The notes beneath the pieces are model-generated. The model did not search any database. It had not been told where the DNA came from and worked only from the letters and a program-made list of their open reading frames with translations. A stretch of DNA of 64,000 nt from Gymnogyps californianus (Eukaryota > Chordata > Aves > Accipitriformes > Cathartidae): positions 81,986,520-82,050,519 of the forward strand of contig NC_059471.1 of the NCBI RefSeq assembly GCF_018139145.2. The letters run 5' to 3'. Positions 47,042 through 64,000 of this stretch are shown one piece after another. Position numbers and translations under genes: made by a program. The first letter of the stretch is position 1. Every line of letters starts with the position of its first letter.

Positions 47042-50000
47042 TTAGCAAAAGAATGGACATACGAAAAGAAAGACTTTACTGTATCAGCATATCAACTGAA
47101 GGTACGCAGTATGTTTGGCACCATGAGGACATGCCTCTCTTTGCAAAAGGTAATTTCATAGTTCAAGAGGAGAAGGTGCAATTCGCTTACCTACACGTAA
47201 GCTTCACATCAACTTTTCTGACTCTTTGAACAAGTGCACAGGGTCAGATTTTTGTATCAGCCGTGATGTGATACACTGACCCCGTGCATGTGCTCACCCT
47301 TCCCTTCGGCTCATGCAAAAACCCCTACATCCAAAGAACATTAATGGGAACCGGCACTCCAGCCAAGTGAGTGGGAGATGTGGGGAGCTGAAGGCTACAA
47401 GAGGAGACCAGAAGCTGTGGCAAGGGCAGGGTGGAAGTTGCTTATATGGAATTTCTTTCGTCGGGAGTCTTTCCTGAGCACTACTAGAGAGCCTCAGGGA
47501 GATGCTCTCAAGCTTCTTATTTGGAAAGCTGAATGGGAATGAAAAAGAGGCTTAGGTGAAAAAGCAGACGCAAATTTTGTCAATGATCTTCCATGTCAGT
47601 GAGAGATATCAGCCCATTTCTTTATAAAATGAAATGTCATTTCATCTCTCCCTACCCCACAAAAATGGTAGGTGGGTGGGAAAAAGACCTGAGGAAAACC
47701 AAATGGTTGTGGGGACAAAAAATGATACAATGAAAGAGGGCAAAGAGTCAAAAACATTAAAATAGGAAATGGGGGGCAGAGAAGAGCAAGGATTGCTGGG
47801 GTTACAGAGGTCACATTAAAGAGGAAAACAAGAGCCATGTGTGCATCCTGAGGTCCCCTCCAGAAGTCAAGGATTTCACCTCAGTCTCTGCAGCTGCCTG
47901 AACTCGAGGACTTTTCTGCAGACCACATCAAGGGACTGCCTCCCTGCAAGCGTCAATACCCAGGGAGTGGCTTTACAAAGAAGAAGAAACGGAAAAACCA
48001 CTCTTCTGTGCTGTGGGCACTGCAGAATGGAAAAGGCTGACTTCTAAGGCTGTGCTCCTCACACCCTGGGCAACCCGCTCTGACAGCCGGGCGATGCGCG
48101 CTGGTGCGCAGCCCAGCCGTCCCTCCACGTATCCAGAGAAATGGCTGCCCCTGCCCTCAGTGTGGGGGCGCGGGGTGCCCTCTGCTCTGTGCGGCACGGG
48201 CTGCTTCTGCTCAGCCACAAAACGCTCGTCCACCTAGCTCTCCCGCAGTGACCCCAGTTGGTCCCTCCCCACTCGAATTGCACATGCCCTCGTACACCCT
48301 GCCTCGCTCAGCGCTTCTCTGGACACCAAGGCAGCCAGAGGGTCTGTAGTTTCTTTTTCCTTTCCAAGCTCCTGACTTCGGGGCAGCGGCTCGCTGCATT
48401 ATTTACGATGCCGCAGCGTGAAGGCCAGGAATAAGGGAGGTTTGCATTCCAAGAGAGCCATTTCTTTCCCAGGAAAAGTATGCCCAATCCTAACGCCCAG
48501 AGTGTGTTTTCTACTACAGGCAATTCATTTCCATGATATGTGGTATGTATAAATACCTTATTTCTACTTCTTCCCCTGCAATCTTTCGCCCTCCATAGCA
48601 ACATAAAATAACGACAGACCCTGTGGGAAAACAGCAAAATTTTGTATATTTTCCTTATATTTATTCTATGCAAATGGCGTTGAGCATTTGTAAAGCCTCA
48701 ATGAACACCCACTGAATTACTTGTGATTATGAATATTTCTTCCTTCTTTTTCCCCCTCAAATACTTTTGCAGATTCATTGACCCCACTCTGCTACCGTGG
48801 TCAAGGTTCTCTCAGAATAAGTGTGCTCACAGTCTCCTGAGAGTCTTGGGCCACTGAAGTGCAAAACTGAAGATAAAACTGCAAATACAACTGAAGGCCC
48901 AAGGATTGTACAGCCTGCTGCCTGGATGCCTGCAGGCTTCATGCCTGGATGCCAGCACCGTTTCACACTCCATGATTGCTTCATGGTCCATTTAAACCAG
49001 AGGGGTGTGAAAGTTTTAGCTTTAGTTCCTTGCTGGCTTGAAGTATTATTATCATTTTACAAGACAGGAACCAAGGCAAAAATACTGAAGTCAAATGTAA
49101 TTGGGATGTCCACCTGGAGTTATTTAAGTCTTGATTTTTTTTAAAGAATATTTGTTACTACATATTGTTTGTATTTCAGCCCAAGCTTCTGCTCAATTTT
49201 GCTACAGCTATAAGCTCTCAACCCATCTTCAGATCAGCCTCCTTGCTGCGCACACAGCTGTGCCAGGACAGCTGACGGTGGTGGGGGAGAAAACAGCCAG
49301 CAGGAGAAACTTCTTAAGCTGCTTCAGAGAACCCTGGCCTGAGACCTTCTAAAATTAAAGACATCTCTACTGATCACGTGCAGTATAATGGTTTTTGCCC
49401 AAAGGACTCTAAAGCTATGTCTACAGCACTAGAAAAAACAGGGCCTGGAAATGAGCTTGAGCACTGGACTGCTAATTGCGCATTATGCTTAACTGCAATC
49501 ATGTGTCCTGGAAAAGGTTTGGCTCATGTCAACTAGTGCTGTCCCAGACAGTCTCCAGACCAGGAGATGGTACGTGCGCAGCCCATTCCAGCGGGCAGCA
49601 TGCACCAGGCAAACACCACATCAGCCTCCCTCCCCTCCCCTTCCCGTGCCCAGCAGCATCTTTTTTCACCAGCCCCAGACTCCCCACGGCAAGGCGTACG
49701 TGTTCTCAGCTTCATACTGCGAAAACATCACTCCAATAAGCTTTCTTTTTTTTTTCAGGAACTTAAAAGAAACAGCCAACAAAAAAAGCACAAATATACT
49801 AATAGTTGTGTCTTAGGTCCATGGAAAGGAAGCAACTGCTTTGTAAGGTGGATGTGGCCAGCTCTTAGCACTTGGCCAGAGAGCAGACCTTCACTTGTTT
49901 TATTTGGTGTTATAAACATAGCCCAGTTGCAAGAATCCGGCTTTACCTTCACAGGGATGGCAGAAGGCACACTTGTGACACTAAGGCCACCACCCTGCCG

Positions 50001-52429
50001 AAATCCTTGAGGGCCTTAGAACCAGCAAAGAATTTTTTTTTTTTTCCCTTGAGTGGAACAAATGTTAGCTTTGTCCATGGAAGTGAGAATTACTTTGGCT
50101 GAAACTTCTCAGTTTGAAACAGACACCCAAACAAGAACATCAGGAGGAATGTCCTTCACAGGTAATGATAATCTCCCCATCTGTAGCGTATGGAAGCAAA
50201 GCCCTTTTTTATCCCAGAGGTGTCTGTAGCTTTACAGCACATTAGTGTGGGATTTTTTTTGGTTTTGTTTTTAAGGTCTCACAATTGTAATTATGTTGAA
50301 GCAGGAAGTATGCTTCATTTAAGTGATGTCTGGATTTCCCTCTAGAGCTGTTTCATGGGAAGAATCCTTACATCTTTTTCTCTGTTTAGGCTGAAGGTTT
50401 ATGAAGCCAATGTAAACAGCTGAAATGAGCATAAACACCGGGGATTAACTTTAGGAGATTTGAAAGTTTGCCTTAATAAAATGAAGTAATTAGTTTATAT
50501 AGTTTAGAGATACTGGAGAAGTGTGTTCCTCTCTTAAACATTTACCATTTGAGCTTTTTGATGATTACCTCAAAGAATCGAGGATAGCATTATGTTGGTG
50601 TTCAAGTTAATTTTTATTAACTTCAGGGAGAGGACAACTGGGCTATTACTTCATTAAACATACAGACATTGTATTCTCGGTGCATCACAATCCAGCAAGA
50701 TTTTTATGCAGTAAAATATTCTCAAAGGGTTATTGTCTATTTCTTGTGAGCTGTGCTTTGATTCTAACTGCCTCCTCCGCTCACTGTAGACGTCCTCTGC
50801 TTCCTCCGAGTGTCCTGTAATATTAATGGCAAAATTTCCATGATGCTAATACTAAAACTAGTGGTTACAATTACTTGTGAAAACTGAGTGGGCAATAAGG
50901 AAGAATGTAACTCTGCCAAAAATAACATATTCTCTTCCCCCGATCAAGTCCAAACCAAATAATTTTGTTTTCTAACAAACAAAACATACAACAGAACCTG
51001 TGCAGGTAATGGCTGTTAAATAAAGGTTTAGGAAGAAAGTTACACAATCTTAAGAGATTCCAATCTCGGCAATGTGATGAGAGCTTCATGAAGCCAAAAT
51101 ACCCTCAGAATGCTTAAAAATTTCTGCTTGCAGTTTCCAGCCTGAAAGAATGAAAGGATGGAGGACGAAAGGATGAAAGAATGAAGGAGGAATTTTAAAG
51201 AAAAATTCACCGCAGGGATAAAAAAACTATTGATTGCTTAAGTATAACCAAGCTGAAGTTTCACCAGCATTTATAAGCAGCATACTAACACTGTGGATGC
51301 TGGAGTTCATACAAACACCACTTGCCTCTACTGCCCTCAACTTCCCATTCAATGTGTGTGGGCTAAGTACTGGACCAACTAAGATGACCCAGGTAACTAC
51401 ATAACTGCCATTCTAACACTGATCCCAGGCAAAATAATGAAAATCAGTGAAGATTCAAAGAATAACAACTAACACAGCTATGCATATTACATCTTGTCAA
51501 ACTAACTGGGTATGTCTTTAGGATATTACAAGTTCAACAACTAAAAATATCCATCTATAACAGACTTCTGCTGAATGTCTTACCTCTTTTTGATCCAAGC
51601 AGTTAGCCAGTATCTACGATAATGCAGTTTGTACACTTTAGGAGAAGCTGTTGATAGAACTGGTCTTTCTTCAAGGCAAAGCTGTTTATTTATTAAACAC
51701 AACATCTCAAACACGGCACAAGATTGCATCTTTGATCACTGCTTTAGGCATCCTTTCAGCCAGGACTGTTGGAGAGGCTTCCTCTAGACTTCCTCATTTG
51801 AGATGTAATCATGTTCACAGGGCTCACTCATGTCTTATGTAGTAATCTTTTCTCCAGACAAAAAAAAAACATTGATGAAACAGGTAGTGAACCCCTGAGC
51901 CAATATGTGTCTTGCAAATATGTGTATTTTGGCTGTTGACCTGCTAGTGTTTGAGAAGCATCTTTATCATTTTTTTAGAGATACAGCTACATCCTACAGT
52001 TTAATGTGATTTAGACCAACCTATAATTACTGCATAATTTACTCTTAAATATAAGCAATGCGTGCACACATCTCTACCGTTGCTTTTGGAACGTACTTCT
52101 GCTATTTGTGCTCTAGCTGTACAACACCTTCACTACATCCTTGATAGTCAACTTGAACAGCAGTACCTTGGAAACTCTTTAGTGGCAACCTGAACAAACT
52201 CGATTATTGTCATCTTTTAGTACTGACTGATTGAAAATCAATCTGTGTGGCTTTCACACCACAAATGTATCTACATATTTAAGACATATTTTAAGGTGGT
52301 GTCGCTTTTGTTTGCCTGCAGGTGTGGAAAACAAGAAGTGAGCGGTATAACTAGATGCCCAATAGCAGCAGACACGGGGGTAAAATTAAGGTTACGTACA
52401 TTGTGGTAGTGAAAGCTCTGCACGGAGCA
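47042..52429. other. Intergenic, no gene recognised
   Basis: Unique sequence with short frames only. A modestly CpG-rich patch lies at about 48060-48330, with competing frames on both strands and no recognisable product. A short imperfect tandem of GGATGAAAGAATGAA-like units lies at 51143-51190. Confidence 0.55.
51143..51190. repeat. Imperfect GGATGAAAGAATGAA tandem
   Basis: About two to three purine-rich units of 15-23 bp, diverged from each other. Confidence 0.6.
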
Positions 52430-53000
52430 GCTGGTACGCAGGCACCGGCCCGTTTGCCCCGCAGCAACCCAAAGGATCACAGGTGACTTCCCAAACCCAC
52501 GCCACAGCTCACGCTGGCCGCTGCTGCCCTCCGCCCCCACCGAGGGCCCACGGCCCGGCGGGCAGCGCCGCGGCCTGCCCAGAGCCCCGGCTTCCCGCTG
52601 CCTCTCCACACGGGCCCGGGCACCGCCTGCTGCCGCGGGCACCCCTCTTCCCCGGCCAGCCTAAGACTCGGTCATCCCCAAACGGCCGCGCAGAAAGGGA
52701 CGAGGCAGGAAACAGCCCCACATACTCCTCTTTGCGACAACCTGCCGCCACCTCTTCCCCGCGGGGCGAGGTACCCACCCCGCGCTGGGCGGCCCCGCGG
52801 CCGCCCCCCGCTGCCGGACTACAGCTCCCAGCATGCCTTGCAGTCTCGCCGCCGCCTCCATCTTGTGCAGCAGCGGCGCGGACGGGCGAGCGCCCGCTCC
52901 TTTTCCCCTCAACGAACGCAAGGAGGTGGTTGCGTTGTTTAAATAAAAACTGCGTGGCCGGGGGGCTCTCCGCAATGTGGTTTTTGAGCCTGCGGTAAGG
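52430..53000. promoter_or_regulatory. CpG-island promoter, transcript unassigned, possibly bidirectional
   Basis: A GC-rich island with a clear ZNF143/THAP11-type site ACTACAGCTCCCAGCATGCC (52818-52837) and, 20 bp further, CCATCTTG (52858-52865), which on the minus strand reads CAAGATGG like a YY1 site at a transcription start. Such motif pairs mark promoters of broadly expressed genes. On the minus strand the CAAGATGG contains an ATG (52861-52859) that opens a frame past a possible donor GTGGGT (52778-52773). On the plus strand a good donor GCG/GTAAGG lies at 52995. It could serve an upstream first exon of MSL3 (3 kb downstream), a divergent non-coding RNA, or a small minus-strand gene. Confidence 0.65.
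52818..52837 (+). promoter_or_regulatory. ZNF143/THAP11-type binding site
   Basis: ACTACAGCTCCCAGCATGCC agrees with the long SBS motif (ACTACAnnTCCCAGnATGC) at every specified base. Matches of this length are rare by chance and are usually promoter-proximal. Confidence 0.8.
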
Positions 53001-55439
53001 CAGGCAGTTGAAAGACTTCCTCGAGAAACCCTTAGCCCTCATGATGTGGTGGGGCGCGCTGTGGCAGGGGGAGCTTGACAGCAGGCCAGGGTCTCCTCTC
53101 CCCGGGGCCGCTCTTGTCTCCCAGAGGAGCCGCAAAACCGCTTGGCTTTCCTGGAAGCGATGTAGTGTCCTGGGAATCTCTTCAAAATATGCGGCGGGTC
53201 AGCTCATCTCCTGGTTCAGCAGTGTTGAACAAGCCCTGCTGCTGCTCGCTCCCAGCTCTCACCCCTCTCCCTGTTCCTCAGCATTTGGGACGTTGAACCC
53301 AAAGGCGCTGCGCCTGACGGAGCCCTGCTGCCTTTGATTTCTTCATGTAGCAGACTTGCTGGATACAAGCGAGGAACTATATTTCAAGCTTTGCCAAATC
53401 TGATATATCTGGCACTGGACCTTTTGTTTATGTGCTATACGTGGCAGGTACAACTCATCCCAGGTGTTGCACAGGCAGTATGTACATGCACGCGCACAAC
53501 CACCATTTTTCAAGTGGCCGTTGCTTTTTTTTTTTTTTTTTTGGTTTTGCACAGCCATTTGGCAGTCGTCGCTACGGAGGACTCGGTACCTTTGAAAAAT
53601 CCATGTTCTGCATTTAATCTCCTGGTACACCTAGGCATTGCCTGGGTAGCGCTATCACAGGGCCAGTTTTTCATAAACGTGCCAGCCTTTCGGCTCTCGG
53701 GGCTCCCTCTGGGTGGATCTTAGTTATGCGCAGCCCACTTTTAGAGGTTTTTAAAAATCCTGCTAGAGCAGCAGCCTTGGTGGCAGATCTGACGAGGCCA
53801 GGGATCTGCTGGCAAGGATCATCTACAGCAAGGTGGCTCAGGGAGATAAGGGCAGATGCACATGTGCACGTATCCGAGCATGGAGCAGGGAGAGGGGAGA
53901 CAGGGCAACAAACAACTGGACCTCAAATGCTATGGCAGGGAGCTGTATATATGCATTAGGAAACCTAAGCGAGAAGAAATTTGAGTTAAAAGGCTTGAGT
54001 AGTAGCTTGGGTGGGAGCCATGAAAGTGGGCTGGGGTGAACTAGGAGAGGCTGAGAGAAGACAAACGAGAAGCAGAGTCTGCAAGTGGAGACCAGTGGGG
54101 AGGAAGGGAAAGGGGGAATCTAGGAGACAGCGTGAAAATACATAAGGCTGTTTGTGCAGAAATGGTGAGAGGCTCCTCTTGTGTGAGTAGTCTTAACACC
54201 AGGTTGGAGGCAGGGGAACAAGCACAAGTTTGTTGTTGTCCTTCCCCTGCCTTCTTTTTTTCCCCATTTTTTAAAGCATGTTTGTCTCTTGGAAGCAGCT
54301 TTGTTCTGCAAGTGTCCAGCACCATTTCCCTTTTCTTTAAAAAAAGGGAACTTCAGTAACACTTTCTGCAATTGGCATTGCATCCATACATTTTTGGAGC
54401 CTGTTTCTTAACCTAAGCAGCAGTGAGCTCTGAACAATTTCAGGAACACTGCCTTAATTTTCTCACACTCCTTCTCTTCCATCAGTTGGCTTCTCTCACT
54501 CCACCCTGTCTTAGCAAGTTTGCAGGTTTTTCCCACCACCTCCACAAGGAAAAATACGTAAGTTTTGAATCAAAAGAAATTGAGTACTCGGTCCATCCTA
54601 TCCCAGAGAGCAGTCACCCTCTCAGAATCTTGTTTTCTGGGCATCCCCTATCGCCTTTTCCCTTCAGAAACCTTCTGGTAATACACTAGCAGCTCCCTGT
54701 TCTTTCCTGTGGCCTTCCTGCCAGTTTCCAGCTTTGCTATCAATCAATCAGCCTCAGAGACTGGAAGAAAGGAGGATTTAAACTTCTCTTCCATTTAGCA
54801 CTGGACTACTGTATGCTCAGTTGCACAGTTGCCCTTCTCTGATTAGAGTCATCCACCTCCTGAACAGCTTTTACAGAAAAGCAACTTCGGAAATGCTAAA
54901 TAATCGCAAATTAACTGGTCCTTCTACAAGGCTGGCTAAGCCCAGGCCTCCTGGCTCTATCATGGCCTTGTGTAAATCAGAAATGCAGAACTGGCATCAA
55001 AACCGTAATGGCCTGAGGGAGCATCTAGTAACATTGTGTGGGAAATTGCAGTATTCCCCTGACTGAACCCCAGTCCTTCCAAGCATCAGTCAGCATAAAG
55101 TACATGGGCAAGAAAAATGCGAATTGATTTTGATTTATTTCCACTGTTTGCATTCTGTTTGAGACTGGAAGAATTTGAACATTGGAAAGATAAATCAAAC
55201 TCTAGGTAATTGAGTTTCTAGTCCAACACCCTATTTATTTCTAGTTTATTTTCTTGCAGGAAGGCTGAAAGAACGAGAGGAAAACAAACCTTGAGGGGGG
55301 TTACAATGCGTAAGTAGCCATCTTGGGAGTACAGGGCGGTTCTTTGCCTAGCGGAAAACACAAGAAACGGGTGGGGGGGTGACAATGGGAACTGTGCAGT
55401 GATGTTTAGGGGAAGCAGTAACGGAGAGAAGGGCTGCTG
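53001..55439. other. Intergenic / possible upstream region of MSL3, no coding gene recognised
   Basis: Mixed composition with a T run at about 53525-53542. Frames up to 129 codons (53334-53723) show no domain. If the 52995 donor is used toward MSL3, this stretch is an intron. Confidence 0.5.
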
Positions 55440-55938
55440 TTGTTCTCGGGGTGCACTTCCACTCTCCAGCACACCGCTCCCCAGGCGGGCACACGCCCAG
55501 CGCAGGCCCATGCTCACGGGGCAGTGGGCTACCGCCAGCGCAGGCAGCGAAGCCGGGTGACTTGCCAGCACCGAGAGCTCTCGCCTCACCCAGCCCAGGC
55601 TCCCCTAGCCCAGGGCAGAGCGGCCGCCCTCCCGCCCGGAGGGACGTGTCCCCTCGCCACCGACTCTCCCGCGGCCGGCTCCCAGCCACCCGTGCCACGC
55701 ACCCCGTGTCACCGGCGGGGCGGGCACCGGAGGACAGCCCGGCTCCGCCGCGGCCGGACGCCACTCGCCCTCGGGGGGCAGAGGCAGCAGTGCGCCTCGC
55801 CCCAACTCCCCGGCTCCTGCCTGCCTGCCTCCGCCTGAGGAGCCGGGGGCCGCGAGGGGCGGGGCGGGGCGGGGCAGGCCGCGGCACCTCCCCCGCGGGA
55901 GGGGGCGGGGCTCCTCTCCTTTGCGCCATGATGAACAA

Positions 55939-64000
<8,062 letters not shown>

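Noticed and set aside
52661..52975. Minus-strand frame with MEAAARLQGMLGAVV as a protein start
   Set aside because: Much of this peptide is the translation of the ZNF143 motif and a GCG run. It is kept as promoter evidence, not called as a gene without transcript support.

Overview
The window is vertebrate nuclear DNA, almost certainly from a bird. The evidence is two orthologues in conserved order (ARHGAP6 on the minus strand, MSL3 on the plus strand, head to head), a decayed CR1-type LINE, and three solo LTRs of avian ERV type. Coding exons are short and separated by long introns with normal GT/AG splice sites, and promoters sit in CpG islands. The order matches the human Xp22.2 interval ARHGAP6-MSL3; the chicken counterpart is on chromosome 1 (from memory, not computed).

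Layout. Positions 1-9722 are the start of ARHGAP6 intron 1, read on the minus strand. The first coding exon of ARHGAP6 lies at 9723-10219 in a large CpG island (about 9400-11050) and shows an apparent one-base frame break in very GC-rich sequence. Positions 11051-55440 are intergenic. This interval contains a 5'-truncated, internally deleted CR1 (about 14128-15460), an AT-rich TA-type repeat (about 16716-16870), and an intact single-exon ORF of 365 codons in its own CpG island (17214-18311). Further along come a coding-like but broken minus-strand stretch (18744-19713), two related solo LTRs (24525-25755 and 39086-40237), a third solo LTR of a different family (46431-47041), and an unassigned CpG-island promoter near 52430-53000. 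MSL3 begins in a CpG island at about 55440-56660. Its first eight coding exons can be joined without a frame error up to the window end, giving 289 codons: the chromodomain, the acidic linker and the first part of the MRG domain. The rest of the gene lies outside the window.

How the parts relate. ARHGAP6 (a RhoA-directed GTPase-activating protein) and MSL3 (chromatin reader of the MSL histone H4K16 acetyltransferase complex) are functionally unrelated neighbours transcribed away from each other. The most interesting item between them is the intronless 365-codon ORF. Its C-terminal ~130 residues resemble, by my recollection of the family pattern, the Gag-like first ORF product of DIRS/Ngaro-type retroelements, so it is a candidate domesticated element gene. 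The second most interesting item is the promoter at 52.8 kb, which has ZNF143-type and YY1-type motifs and no assigned transcript. Most other long ORFs in the window are GC-driven shadows or LTR sequence. No CRISPR array, rRNA or convincing tRNA was seen.
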